Shown: piece by piece, positions 24,002 through 33,231 of the stretch | Layout of the letters: every line of letters starts with the position of its first letter | How positions within the stretch are numbered: position 1 is the stretch's first letter | Assembly: GCA_030447275.1 (NCBI GenBank) | Contig: JAUJPF010000011.1 | Coordinates: 1-64,000, forward strand | Reading direction: 5' to 3' | DNA length: 64,000 bases | DNA from: Solirubrobacteraceae bacterium | Lineage (GTDB): Bacteria; Actinomycetota; Thermoleophilia; Solirubrobacterales; Solirubrobacteraceae | Program-made: the position numbers and the translations under genes | Notes under the pieces: model-generated | Told to the model about the DNA's origin: nothing | Database searches by the model: none | What the model saw: the letters and a program-made list of their open reading frames with translations, nothing else

Positions 24002-24439
24002 CTAGTCCGGGTCGACGCGGCGGCGCGTCGCTTTCTTCTCGCTCGCGCGGCGCTTGGCCTCGAGACGGCGGCGGCGCCCCCCCGCCCGCCGGCGGGGGGC
24101 GCGCGCCGGGCGGGGGGACTGCAGCGGGGGGGGCGCGCGGCGCGGGCGGGGGACGTGCAGGCCGTGGGCGATCCGCCGCGACAGGCGCTCGAGGGCCAGC
24201 TCGCGGTTGCGCGCCTGGCTGCGCGCGTCCTGGGCGACGGCGACCACCCGCGGGCCGCAGCGCTCGACGAGGCGGCGCTTCTGCTCGCCGGTCAGCGTCC
24301 GCGACGCGGCGACGTCGAAGCTCGCCTCGATCCGCGAGGCGGTGACGTTGGCGTGCTGCCCGCCCGGCCCGGACGAGCGGCTCGCGCGCACGACGACCTC
24401 GTCGAGCGGGATCGCGACGCTGGCGGTGACGCGCAGCAT
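24002..24439 (-). CDS. arfB: ArfB-type peptidyl-tRNA hydrolase (ribosome rescue)
   Basis: About 145 residues. The catalytic GGQ lies in SSGPGGQHANVTASR, preceded by IPLDEVVVRASR as in ArfB/YaeJ, and the C terminus is a basic tail (EAKRRASEKKATRRR) that would enter the mRNA channel of stalled ribosomes. ATG 24439 is chosen as the usual ArfB beginning (LRVTASVAIPLDE). The stretch 24060-24130 between core and tail is made of C/G homopolymers and reads oddly (PPPLQSPRPARAPRRR), so compensating base errors there are possible. Confidence 0.85.
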   Translation of the reverse strand: MLRVTASVAIPLDEVVVRASRSSGPGGQHANVTASRIEASFDVAASRTLTGEQKRRLVERCGPRVVAVAQDARSQARNRELALERLSRRIAHGLHVPRPRRAPPPLQSPRPARAPRRRAGGRRRRLEAKRRASEKKATRRRVDPD

Positions 24440-24465
24440 GGCCTTGTTCCTAGCATGGCCCGGGC

Positions 24466-24828
24466 ATGTCGAGCGTCCCCACGATCCACCGCGCACTCGC
24501 CTCCGGGTTCCTGGCGCTCGCGTTCGCCGGGTTCTTCTTCGCGGGGCTGGGCGCGTACGGCGTGGCCACCTACACCCCGCACGAGATGATCGGCTCGGCG
24601 CTGATGGTCGTCGCCGCGCTGCTCGCGGTGCTGGCCATCGTCGGGCGGCGCGAGGCGCGGCAGGCGAGCCTCGTGCTCGTCGTGCTCATGCTCGTCCAGG
24701 TGCTGCTCGGCGTCGTCGGGGAGGAGGTCGGCGCGCTCGGCGGCCTGCACGCGCTGAACGCGCTGCTCGTCCTCGTCGCCGCCTACCAGGCGATGCGCGG
24801 GCTGCCGCTCCGCTTCCCCGAGCCCTAG
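24466..24828 (+). CDS. Small four-helix membrane protein (DUF6220-like)
   Basis: 120 residues with four hydrophobic helices: LASGFLALAFAGFFFAGLGAY, IGSALMVVAALLAVLAIV, SLVLVVLMLVQVLLGVVG and ALNALLVLVAAYQAM. HxxxG-type residues (HEMIG, HALNA) recall DUF6220/cytochrome-b-like four-helix proteins, but a heme role is not demonstrable. Divergent from arfB with 26 bases between starts; the stop shares CTAG with the convergent O-methyltransferase gene. Confidence 0.7.
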   Translation: MSSVPTIHRALASGFLALAFAGFFFAGLGAYGVATYTPHEMIGSALMVVAALLAVLAIVGRREARQASLVLVVLMLVQVLLGVVGEEVGALGGLHALNALLVLVAAYQAMRGLPLRFPEP

Positions 24829-25913
24829 CGGGGCGCGATCCCCTCGACGAGCCCGGGGCCCGCCGTGCGGCGGACCTCGCCGGGGGTCAGGCCGGCGCCG
24901 CGCAGCAGCGCGTGCAGCTCGGCGACCGAGCGTTGGCGCCCGCCGTCGGTCTGGGTGAGCATGAGGACGTCGACGAACGAGGCGATCGGCTCGACCTCGT
25001 CGCGCTCCTGGAGCGTCTCGACGAGCACGAGGCGCGCGCCGGGCGGCATCGCTTCGCGCACCGTCGCGAGGATCGCGCGGCAGCGCTCGTCGTCCCAGTC
25101 GTGCAGGACGTCCTTCATCACGTAGACGTCGGCCTTCGCGGCGACGTGCTCGAAGAAGTCGCCCTCGCTCAGCTCGACGCGGTCGCGCACGCCGGCCTTC
25201 GCCAGGTGGTCCTCGGCCTCGGCGAGGACGCCGCGCGCGTCGACGAGGACCCCGCGCAGCCGCGGCCGGGCGTTCAGGACGGCGGCGAGCAGCGTGCCGA
25301 CGCCGCCGGCGACGTCGCACACCGTCCCCTGCTCGGGCCAGTCGTAGCCGGCGACGATCGCCGGGGCGTCGAGCTCGGTGATGCGGCGCATGCTCGCCGC
25401 GAACTGGCGCTCCTCCTCCGGGTGCTTCTCGAAGTACGACCACACGGACTCGCCGTGGACGGCGGGGAACGACGGCTCGCCCGTGCGGATCGTGTCGCTC
25501 ACGCCGGCCCACGCCTGCTGGACGGCGGGGCTCGTCGCGTAGAGGACCCACGGGCGGACCGACGCCGGATGGTCGCCGCGCAGGACGTGGCCGGTGCGGG
25601 TCAGGCGGAAGCGCCCGCGGCGGTCGAGCCGGACGAGGCCGTGGAGCGCGGCGAAGCGCAGCACGCGGTGCAGCGCGTCGGCATCGAGGTCCTTCTCGCG
25701 GGCGAGCTCGGCCGCCGTCCGCGCGCCGCGGGCGAGCGCCTCGGGGATCTCGTGCTGGGCGAGCGCGCGCATCGCGAAGGCGGGGGCGAAGCCGATCGAG
25801 CGCTGGAGCGCCGCGAGGTCGGCGGGGATGATCCGGTCGCCGAGGCGCTCGACGGCGACGCGCGACGCGAGGACGGCGCGGGCGATCCGGCGGGGCGGTG
25901 CGCGGTCGGGCAT
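24825..25913 (-). CDS. Class I SAM-dependent O-methyltransferase (plant/CrtF-like)
   Basis: 362 residues. An N-terminal winged-helix dimerisation domain (TAAELAREKDLDADALHRVLR) is followed by the Rossmann domain with the SAM loop VCDVAGGVGTLLAAVL, the acidic VLVDARGV strand and KDVLHDWDDERC, the signature of hydroxyneurosporene/acetylserotonin/antibiotic O-methyltransferases. It methylates a hydroxyl on a small aromatic or isoprenoid substrate that cannot be named here. It lies 9 bases after the TrmH-like gene. Confidence 0.88.
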   Translation of the reverse strand: MPDRAPPRRIARAVLASRVAVERLGDRIIPADLAALQRSIGFAPAFAMRALAQHEIPEALARGARTAAELAREKDLDADALHRVLRFAALHGLVRLDRRGRFRLTRTGHVLRGDHPASVRPWVLYATSPAVQQAWAGVSDTIRTGEPSFPAVHGESVWSYFEKHPEEERQFAASMRRITELDAPAIVAGYDWPEQGTVCDVAGGVGTLLAAVLNARPRLRGVLVDARGVLAEAEDHLAKAGVRDRVELSEGDFFEHVAAKADVYVMKDVLHDWDDERCRAILATVREAMPPGARLVLVETLQERDEVEPIASFVDVLMLTQTDGGRQRSVAELHALLRGAGLTPGEVRRTAGPGLVEGIAPR

Positions 25914-25922
25914 GGGCGAACC

Positions 25923-26603
25923 CTAATCGCGCCGCGCGAGCTCCCACGCGAGGATCGCGGCCGCGGCCGCGACGTTCAGCGACTCGAAGCCGGGGGCAGG
26001 GATCGTGACGGCGAGGTCGCACCGCGCGCGCTCCTCGGCGCTCAGCCCCGCGGCCTCGGCGCCGAGCACGACCGAGGCGTCCGGAGGAAGCTCGGCGGGA
26101 TGGACGCCGCCGCGCGGCACGGCGGCCGCGAGCGGCCCGCCGGCGAGCGCGGCGCCCTCCGCCACGAGTCCGCGCCGGAACGTGGCGCCCCTCGCCGCGC
26201 GCAGCGCCTTGCGCGACCACGGATCGCCGCAGCCCGCCGTCAGCGCGACGCGCGGCAGGCCGAACGCCGCCGCGGACCTGACGATCGAGCCGACGTTGCC
26301 GGGGTCCTCGACCCCGGCCAGGACGAGGCTGCGAGACGGGAGCGGCCCGGCGGGTGCCTGCGGCGTGCGACACACCGCGATCACGGCCGGCGGCTGGCCC
26401 GCGAAGGCGAGCGCGCGCAGCGCGTCGGGCGAGGCGTCCTCGGCGGCGAGCACCCACTCGACCTCGACGCCCGCCGCGCGTGCCTCGCGCAGCAGCTCGC
26501 GGTCGTCGACGACGAACGCGCCCTCCTCGCGGCGCGCGCCGGCGTCGCGCAAGAGCCGCGCCGCGCGGACCACCCGGGGATCGCGAGCGGAGGTGGCGGC
26601 CAC
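25923..26603 (-). CDS. TrmH/SpoU family RNA 2'-O-methyltransferase
   Basis: 226 residues from GTG 26603. An N-terminal substrate domain (LLREARAAGVEVEWVLAAE) precedes the SPOUT knot with its three motifs: LAGVEDPGNVGSIVRSAAAF, VVLGAEAAGLS and ESLNVAAAAAILAWEL. It methylates ribose 2'-OH groups in rRNA or tRNA; the position is not predictable. Only 18 bases separate its start from the divergent P450 start. Confidence 0.88.
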   Translation of the reverse strand: MAATSARDPRVVRAARLLRDAGARREEGAFVVDDRELLREARAAGVEVEWVLAAEDASPDALRALAFAGQPPAVIAVCRTPQAPAGPLPSRSLVLAGVEDPGNVGSIVRSAAAFGLPRVALTAGCGDPWSRKALRAARGATFRRGLVAEGAALAGGPLAAAVPRGGVHPAELPPDASVVLGAEAAGLSAEERARCDLAVTIPAPGFESLNVAAAAAILAWELARRD

Positions 26604-26621
26604 GCGGGCATACTGCCACCG

Positions 26622-27795
26622 GTGCCGCTCATCACGGAGATGGAGCTTCCCGAGCTCGACTACATGGACCCCGACCTCCGCGGTCCCGAGTACAACGCGG
26701 CGGTCGCGGCGCTGCGCGAGCGCGGCTGGCTCGCGCGCACGCCGCTGGCCTACCTCGTCCGCGAGCGCGAGGCGGCGGGCAAGCAGATCGCCGAGCTGTT
26801 CGACATCTCCGAGGGGCCGCTGCACGAGGAGATCCAGCGCAACATCCTCCACATCGACGGCGCCGACCACCGCCGCCTGCGCAACCTCGTCAACCCCGCG
26901 TTCACGCCGCGCGCCGCCGACCGCTGGCGGCCGGTCATGCGCGGCTTCGTCGAGGAGCTGTGGGCGGCGCTGCCCGCCGCATGTGGCGAGTGCGACTTCG
27001 TCGAGGCGTTCGCCAAGCCGTACCCGTCGCTGACCATCGCCGCAGTGATGGGCGCGCCGCGCGAGGACGCGCGCCGCGGCTGGCGGAGTGGTCGAACTGG
27101 ATCCAGCGCCAGTTCGACGGCCCGACGCTGCTCGCCGAGCGCGACCGCGTCGAGCGTGCGCGGAGTTCTACGACTGGGCGGGGGCGATGCTCGAGCGGCG
27201 GCGCAGCTCGCCGGGCGACGACCTCGTCTCGACGCTGATCGCCGAGGAGCAGGACGGCGACCGGCTCTCCGACGTGGAGCTGGTCAACCTCGTCCTCAAC
27301 GTGCTCGTCGGCGGCGTCGACACGACGCAGTCGCAGCTCGCGCACGCGGTGCGGCTGTTCGCCGAGCACCCGGAGCAGTGGGAGCGCGTGCGCTCGGACC
27401 CCGAGACGTTCGTGGCCCTCGCCGTCGAGGAGGCGCTGCGCTACGAGCCGATCACGCCGTTCACGGCGCGGATCATGATCGAGGACGTCGAGTACGGCGG
27501 CGTGACGTTCCCGGAGGGGACGATCGTGCTCGTGGGCACCGTCGCCGCCAACCGCGACGGGGTCGAGGACGCCGACCGCTTCGACGTCGCGCGCGAGCCG
27601 ACGAAGCCGCTGACCTTCGGCGCGGGCATCCACTACTGCCTCGGGGCGAACCTCGCCAAGGCCGAGATGCAGGAGGCGCTCGCGTTCCTCGCGGCGCGCG
27701 TGGAGCGCTTCGAGCTGACCGCCGAGCCCGGCTTCGACACGGTCCAGGGCGTCTACGGGATGGCATCGCTGCCGGTTCGGCTCGTGCCCGGCTAG
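26622..27795 (+). CDS. Cytochrome P450, bacterial class I type, two frameshifts
   Basis: The N-terminal half (MELPELDYMDPDL... GAPREDARR) runs to about 27080 in one frame, LAEWSNWIQRQFDGPTLLAERDRV follows in a second, and from about 27165 the third frame carries the rest. It includes I-helix GGVDTTQSQL, K-helix EEALR and the heme loop FGAGIHYCLGANLA. Both shifts have the sign of one missing base. When joined, the length is normal for a soluble three-component P450. GTG start at 26622; ATG at 26640 is another choice. Substrate unknown. Confidence 0.85.
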
Positions 27796-27805
27796 CCTCG
27801 GTGGC

Positions 27806-29271
27806 GTGACCGTCGCCGCCGCCCCGCTCTTCGCGTTCGACAACTCCTACGTCCGTGACCTGCCGGGGCTCTACGAGCCGTGGCAGGCCGCGCCCGCGCC
27901 ACGCCCCGGCTGCTGGCCCTCAACGACGAGCTGGCCGCCGAGCTCGGCGTCGACCCTGAAGCGCTGCGGGCGCCGGACGGCGTCGACGTTCTCGCCGGCA
28001 ACGCCGTGCCCGACGGGGCCTCGCCGGTGGCGCAGGCCTACGCCGGGCATCAGTTCGGCGGGTTCTCGCCGCGGCTCGGCGACGGCCGGGCGCTGCTGCT
28101 CGGCGAGGTCGTCGACGCCCCCGGCCGCCGCGCGACCTGCACCTGAAGGGCTCGGGCCGGACGCCGTTCGCGCGCGGCGCCGACGGCAAGGCCGCCGTCG
28201 GGCCGATGCTGCGCGAGTACGTGATCGGCGAGGCGATGCACGCGCTCGGCATCCCGACGACGCGTGCGCTGGCCGTCGTCGCCACCGGCGACCAGGTGGC
28301 GCGCGAGACGCTGCTGCCCGGCGCCGTGCTGTGCCGCGTCGCGGCCAGCCACCTGCGCGTGGGGACGTTCGAGTACGCGGCGGGGCGGGGCGACGCGACG
28401 CTCGTGCGCCGGCTCGCCGACTATGCGATCGCCCGCCACCACCCGGCCGCCGCACGAGGCGCAGAACCCGTACCTCGCGCTGCTGGAGGCCGTCGCCGCC
28501 GCGCAGGCCTCGCTCGTCGCGCAGTGGATGCTCGCCGGGTTCATCCACGGCGTGATGAACACCGACAACATGGCGATCTCGGGCGAGACGATCGACTACG
28601 GCCCGTGCGCGTTCATGGAGGCGTACGACCCCGCGACGGTGTTCAGCTCGATCGACCACGGCGGCCGCTACGCCTACGGCAACCAGCCGCAGATCGCGCA
28701 GTGGAACCTCGCGCGGCTCGCCGAGACGCTCCTGCCGCTGATCGACGAGACGACGGACGCCGCGGTCGCGGCGGCGACGGCGGTGCTCGAGGAGTTCCCG
28801 TCGCGGTTCCACGCGAGCTGGACGCGGGGGATGCGCGCGAAGCTCGGCCTGGCCGAGGCGTCCGACGACGAGGGCGCGCTGTTCGCGGACCTGCTCGCGC
28901 TGATGCACGCGCAGGGCGTCGACTTCACCTCGTGCTTCCGCGCGCTGTCGGCCGCGGCCCGCGGCGATGCGACCGCGGCGCGCGCGCTGTTCGCCGACCC
29001 CGCCGCCTTCGACGCGTGGGCCGAGCGCTGGCGGCTGCGGCTCGCCCCCGACAGCGCCGACGCGATGGACCGCGTCAACCCGGTCTACATCGCCCGCAAC
29101 CACCACGTCGAGGAGGCGCTGGCCGCGGCGACGGCCGGCGACCTCGCGCCGTTCGAGCGGCTGCTCGACGGCGTCGTCCGTCCGTACGACTAGCGCCGCG
29201 GGCTCGAGGCCTACGCGGCGCCCGCCCCGTCTGACTTCTGCGACGGGTACCAGACGTTCTGCGGGACCTGA
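27806..29271 (+). pseudogene. selO: SelO protein adenylyltransferase (YdiU/UPF0061), frameshifted and with an in-frame TAG
   Basis: SelO is a pseudokinase-fold enzyme that transfers AMP to Ser/Thr/Tyr of proteins. The family core is clear: [48 protein letters not shown] and [13 protein letters not shown]. The frame changes three times, near 27890, 28130 and 28450. A TAG at 29191-29193 follows VVRPYD, but the same frame continues with [11 protein letters not shown] and ends YQTFCGT at a TGA (29269-29271). That tail is the usual bacterial SelO C terminus, with the Cys that replaces the selenocysteine of animal SelO. So the coding sense extends past the TAG. Either a badly read gene or an early pseudogene. 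Confidence 0.85.
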
Positions 29272-29277
29272 CGCGCG

Positions 29278-30570
29278 CTAGCCGCGCGGCACCGCGACGA
29301 CGCGCGTCCCGCCGCGCGGCGAGAACGTGACGTTGCGGCGCGCGACGCGCTCGGCGCGGCCCGACGCGGGGCTGAGCGTCCGGCGCCGGAGGATCTCGGC
29401 GAGCGCGACGCGCATCTCCATCTCGGCGAACGCGGCTCCGATGCAGCGCCGCACGCCGCCTCCGAACGGGATCCACTCGTAGGTCGACGGGGCGCCGTCG
29501 AGGAAGCGCTCGGGCCGGAACGCGTACGGCTCCGGGTACGTCTGCGCCCGCGTGTGCGCGAGCCAGATCGCGGGGGAGACGTCGGTGCCCGCCGGCAGCA
29601 CGTGGCCGTCGACGCGCAGCTCGGAGCCCAGGCGGCGGCCCCCGATCGGGACGACCGGCCGCAGGCGCAGCGACTCCGAGACGACCGCGCGCACGTAGGC
29701 GTCGTCGCCCTCGTCGACCGCCCTGATCAGCTCTGCGAGGACCTGCGGATGGCGCAGCAGCAGGTCGAAGGTCCACGCCAGGCCGGTCGCGGTGGTCTCG
29801 TGCCCGGCGAGCAGCAGCGTCATGAGCTGGTCACGGATCTCGCCGTCGGGCATCGGCTCGCCGTCCTCGAACCGGGCGGCGACGAGCAGCGAGAGGATGT
29901 CGTCGCGGGGGTCGTCGCGCCGCGCGGCGATCTCCTCCGCGAGCAGCGCGTCGATCTCGGCCCTCAGCTCGCTCAGCCGCTCGAGCGGGTCGGGACCGCC
30001 GAGCCGGCGCATGAGCACGAACGCGAACTGGAGGCCGAGCGACGACGTGTCGCGCAGCAGCCGGCCGAGCGGCTCGGCGAGCCGGCGCCGGTGCTCGCCG
30101 TCGGTGACGCCGAACACCGCGCGCAGGATGACCTCGAGCGTCACCGCCTGCATGTGCGGGTGGAGCGCGAACGGCTGCCCGACCGGCCACGTCTCGACGT
30201 CGCGCGCGACGACCTCGCGCACCGTGGTCTCGTACGCGCGCATGCGCTCGCCATGAAACGGCGGCAGCATGACCCGCCGCCGCTCGAGGTGCTCGTCGCC
30301 CTCGAGCAGCAGCAGCGAGCGCGCGCCCATGATCGGCCGCAGCGCGAACGCCCGGCCGGGCGGCAGCGTGTGACCGCGAGTGGTGTAGAGGTCGCGGATC
30401 GTCTCGGGGTCCGACAGCAGCACCATCGGCGTCCGGAAGCCGAGGAAGTCCACGCTGAACGTGTCGCCGAAGCGCCGCCGGCACGACTCGAGGAACGAGA
30501 TCGGCCGCAGCAGCCAGCGCACGGTCTGCGCCGCGGGCGGCGGCGCCGGCCCGGGCGGCAGCGCGGTCAT
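29278..30570 (-). CDS. Cytochrome P450
   Basis: 430 residues, intact. Starts LPPGPAPPPAAQTVRWLLRP, typical of CYP110-like or other FxxGxxRCIG enzymes. I-helix LLLAGHETTATGLAW, K-helix ESLRLRP, and heme loop IPFGGGVRRCIGAAFAEME near residue 378. The pattern resembles fatty-acid/terpenoid hydroxylases and is close to the P450 at 7037-8386 (shared PISFLESCRRRFG-type N terminus). The ATG overlaps the stop of the glycosyltransferase gene (ATGA), so the two are coupled; the product may be glycosylated (inference). Confidence 0.93.
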   Translation of the reverse strand: MTALPPGPAPPPAAQTVRWLLRPISFLESCRRRFGDTFSVDFLGFRTPMVLLSDPETIRDLYTTRGHTLPPGRAFALRPIMGARSLLLLEGDEHLERRRVMLPPFHGERMRAYETTVREVVARDVETWPVGQPFALHPHMQAVTLEVILRAVFGVTDGEHRRRLAEPLGRLLRDTSSLGLQFAFVLMRRLGGPDPLERLSELRAEIDALLAEEIAARRDDPRDDILSLLVAARFEDGEPMPDGEIRDQLMTLLLAGHETTATGLAWTFDLLLRHPQVLAELIRAVDEGDDAYVRAVVSESLRLRPVVPIGGRRLGSELRVDGHVLPAGTDVSPAIWLAHTRAQTYPEPYAFRPERFLDGAPSTYEWIPFGGGVRRCIGAAFAEMEMRVALAEILRRRTLSPASGRAERVARRNVTFSPRGGTRVVAVPRG

Positions 30571-31214
30571 GTCTCGTTGAGCACGGCGCGCATGTCGCGC
30601 ACCGTCCTGATCGTGCCTCGCACCGTGCCGGTGATCTTCGACTTCCCCGCCCGGGCGCTGTACGGGACGCGGACCTCGTCGATCCGCCAGCCGGCCCGCG
30701 CGGCGCGCATGACCATCTCGAGCGGCCAGCCGAAGCGGCGGTCCTCGATGCCCAGCGTCAGCAGGTCGCCGCGGCGCGCGGCGCGCATCGGGCCGAGGTC
30801 GCTCACGCGGACGCCGGCGCGGCGGCGCAGCTCGAAGGCGAGCACGCGGTTGGCGATGCGCGCGTGCGGCGGCATCGCGCCGCGCGCGACGTCGCGGGCG
30901 CCGAGGACGAGGTCGGCGGCGCCGTCGCGCACCGGGTCGGCGACGCGCGGCAGGTCGCCGGGGTCGAGCGAGCCGTCGCAGTCCATGAAGCACACGACCT
31001 CGGCCTCGGCGGCGACGAGCCCGGCGTAGCACGCGGCGCCGAACCCGCGGCGCTCCTCGCGGACGACGGTCGCCCCGAGCTGCGCCGCGAGCTCGCCCGA
31101 CCCGTCGGTCGACCCGTTGTCGGCGACGATCGCGCGGTAGCCGCCGGGCAGCGCGCCGAGCACGGCGGGCAGCGCCTCGGCCTCGTCGAGCACCGGGAGG
31201 ACGACGTCGACCAC
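30567..31214 (-). CDS. Family 2 glycosyltransferase (dolichol-phosphate-mannose-synthase-like)
   Basis: About 215 residues from GTG 31214. The GT-A fold shows VVLPVLDEAEALPAVL, VADNGSTDGSGELAA, an acidic FMDCDGSLDPGDL (DxD-like) and late RVPYSARAGKSKITGT, as in GT2 enzymes that use polyprenyl-phosphate or lipid acceptors. No membrane anchor follows. The start is placed where the fold begins; 19 bases separate it from the divergent sugar epimerase. It overlaps the P450 gene downstream. Confidence 0.87.
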   Translation of the reverse strand: MVDVVLPVLDEAEALPAVLGALPGGYRAIVADNGSTDGSGELAAQLGATVVREERRGFGAACYAGLVAAEAEVVCFMDCDGSLDPGDLPRVADPVRDGAADLVLGARDVARGAMPPHARIANRVLAFELRRRAGVRVSDLGPMRAARRGDLLTLGIEDRRFGWPLEMVMRAARAGWRIDEVRVPYSARAGKSKITGTVRGTIRTVRDMRAVLNET

Positions 31215-31233
31215 GACCGAGCAAGCTATACGG

Positions 31234-32283
31234 ATGCGCGTCCTCGTCACCGGTGGTGCCGGCTTCATCGGATCGCACGTCGTCGACGCGCTGCTCGGGC
31301 TCGGCCACGACGTCGTCGCGCTCGACAACTTCCACCCGCTGGCCTGGGGCGACGGCGCCGCGGCGACGCTCGACCCGCGCGCCGAGCTCGTCGAGGGCGA
31401 CGTGCGCGACGCCGAGACCGTCGATCGCTGCCTCGCCGGCGTCGACCACGTGTGCCACCAGGCGGCGATGGTCGGGCTGGGCGTGGACCTCGGCGACATC
31501 GACCAGTACGTCTCCCACAACGACGGCGGGACGGCTGTGCTCCTGCGCACGCTTGCCGCCCGCCGCTTCGCCGGCCGGCTCGTGCTGGCGAGCTCGATGG
31601 TCGTCTACGGCGAGGGGCGCTACGCGTGCGCCGAGCACGGCGTCGTGCGGCCGGCGCCGCGGAGCGCCGAGGCGCTCGAGCAAGGGTCGTTCGAGCCGCC
31701 GTGCCCCCTGTGCGGCGAGCCGCTCGAGCCGCGCTGCGTCCCCGAGGACGCGCCGCTCGACCCGCGCAACGTCTACGCGGCGACGAAGACGCAGCAGGAG
31801 CACCTGGCGGGCGCCTTCGCGCGCGAGACCGGCGTCGCGCTGACTGCGCTGCGCTACCACAACGTCTACGGCCCGCGGATGCCGCGCGACACGCCCTACG
31901 CCGGCGTCGCCTCGATCTTCCGCAGCGCCCTCGAGGCGGGCGACCCGCCGCGGGTGTTCGAGGACGGCGGGCAGCGGCGCGACTTCGTCCACGTGCGCGA
32001 CGTCGCGCGCGCGAACGTCCTCGCGCTGACCGCCGCCGAACCGGTCCCGGGCGCGTTCAACGTGTGCAGCGGCACTCCGAGGACGGTCGGCGACCTCGCG
32101 CGCGAGCTGGCGCGGGCGGCCGGGCCGGACGCGCCCGAGCCCGTGGTGACCGGCGAGTTCCGCCTCGGCGACGTCCGCCACGTCTTCGCCTGCGCCGACC
32201 GCGCGCGCGACGTGCTCGGCTTCGAGGCGTCGATCCCGTTCGGCGAGGGTGTGTCGGAGCTCGCGCGGGCCGAACTGCGCTAG
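31234..32283 (+). CDS. NAD-dependent sugar-nucleotide epimerase, dTDP-L-rhamnose 4-epimerase-like
   Basis: 349-residue extended SDR: MRVLVTGGAGFIGSHVVDAL (NAD site), catalytic YxxxK in YAATKTQQE, and YHNVYGPRMP. An insertion holding CPLCGEPLEPRC is the cysteine-pair loop found in dTDP-L-rhamnose 4-epimerase-like enzymes and not in GalE. It makes a sugar nucleotide for cell-surface or product glycosylation. Divergent from the GT2-P450 pair, which supports a shared glycosylation task (inference). Its stop shares CTAG with the next gene. Confidence 0.87.
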   Translation: MRVLVTGGAGFIGSHVVDALLGLGHDVVALDNFHPLAWGDGAAATLDPRAELVEGDVRDAETVDRCLAGVDHVCHQAAMVGLGVDLGDIDQYVSHNDGGTAVLLRTLAARRFAGRLVLASSMVVYGEGRYACAEHGVVRPAPRSAEALEQGSFEPPCPLCGEPLEPRCVPEDAPLDPRNVYAATKTQQEHLAGAFARETGVALTALRYHNVYGPRMPRDTPYAGVASIFRSALEAGDPPRVFEDGGQRRDFVHVRDVARANVLALTAAEPVPGAFNVCSGTPRTVGDLARELARAAGPDAPEPVVTGEFRLGDVRHVFACADRARDVLGFEASIPFGEGVSELARAELR

Positions 32284-33155
32284 CCGCCCCGCGGACGCGG
32301 GATGCCGCTCGTGTCGACGACCTCGAAGTCGCTGCCGCGCAGGCGGCGGAGGCTGCGCAGGTCGTCGTCGTTCCACCCCGGGCTCGGCGCGCCCGAGACG
32401 TAGATGCTCGACCCGTTGTCGGCGAGCAGCATCCCGTAGCGCTTCAGCGCGCGGACGATCACCCGCGACTGGCGCGGGAACGTCGACGCATCGACGCCGC
32501 TCTTCAGCCGCAGGCGCTCGCCCATCGCGGGCAGGCTCGCGTCGGCCAGGCTCGAGGCGAAGTGGCGTGCGGGATAGATGAACGAGCGCCGCGTGCGCTG
32601 GACCGTGAACCGCAGCGCGTGGCGGATCGCGCCGCGCCGCACCTCGTCGTAGCGGGCCAGTCCGGGCAGGATCGGCAGCCCGGCGGCGTCGGCGCTCGTC
32701 CACCCGCTCGGCCGCAGGCGGTTCGAGCGCAGGTTGAAGATCGCGCCCGAGCCGGCGGTCCAGGTGCGGCCCGCGCGCTCGGCGGCGAACAGCTCGTACA
32801 GCCGGCACGTCCCGCGCTGGACGAGCAGGATGTGGCGGTCCGACCCGCCCTCGATCGGCGGGTTGCGCGGGATCGGGTACGGGCCGCGGTCGGACTCGCC
32901 GGCGTACTCGAAGCGCACGCGGACCTTGCGCTGCCCGCGCGGGACGACCTTGTACGGGATGCCGATGCGACGCCCTTCGTACAGGCCGGAGCCGAAGTCG
33001 GGGTGGACGGTGCGGTCGACGCCGATGCTCTGGATGATCGCGCCGGAGCGCTCGTGCACCGGCAGCCCGTCGACCCGCTCGTTCCAGTGGTTGTCCGGCG
33101 GGAACATGGGGCATCCGGCGATCGCGAGGGCGGCGAGCGGTGCGCGGGGCGGCAT
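32280..33155 (-). CDS. Putative lipoprotein of unknown function
   Basis: From ATG 33155 the protein begins MPPRAPLAALAIAGC, a short signal with the lipobox IAGC, so Cys15 would be acylated and the protein held on the outer face of the membrane. The mature part (about 277 residues) has recurring features of a family I cannot name: DNHWNERVDGLPVHERS at the start, HPDFGSGLYEGRRIGIPY, then DRHILLVQRGTCRLYE and a Trp/Asp-rich end (SPGWNDDDLRSL). No catalytic motif is recognised. A GTG 21 bases upstream is an alternative start that would spoil the signal. Confidence 0.65.
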   Translation of the reverse strand: MPPRAPLAALAIAGCPMFPPDNHWNERVDGLPVHERSGAIIQSIGVDRTVHPDFGSGLYEGRRIGIPYKVVPRGQRKVRVRFEYAGESDRGPYPIPRNPPIEGGSDRHILLVQRGTCRLYELFAAERAGRTWTAGSGAIFNLRSNRLRPSGWTSADAAGLPILPGLARYDEVRRGAIRHALRFTVQRTRRSFIYPARHFASSLADASLPAMGERLRLKSGVDASTFPRQSRVIVRALKRYGMLLADNGSSIYVSGAPSPGWNDDDLRSLRRLRGSDFEVVDTSGIPRPRGG

Positions 33156-33231
33156 CCGCCCCACACGGTGGCACACGCGGAGCGCGCGGGAAAAGGTCCA
33201 CCTGGCCGGACGTCGGAGCTAGGGTCGCACC

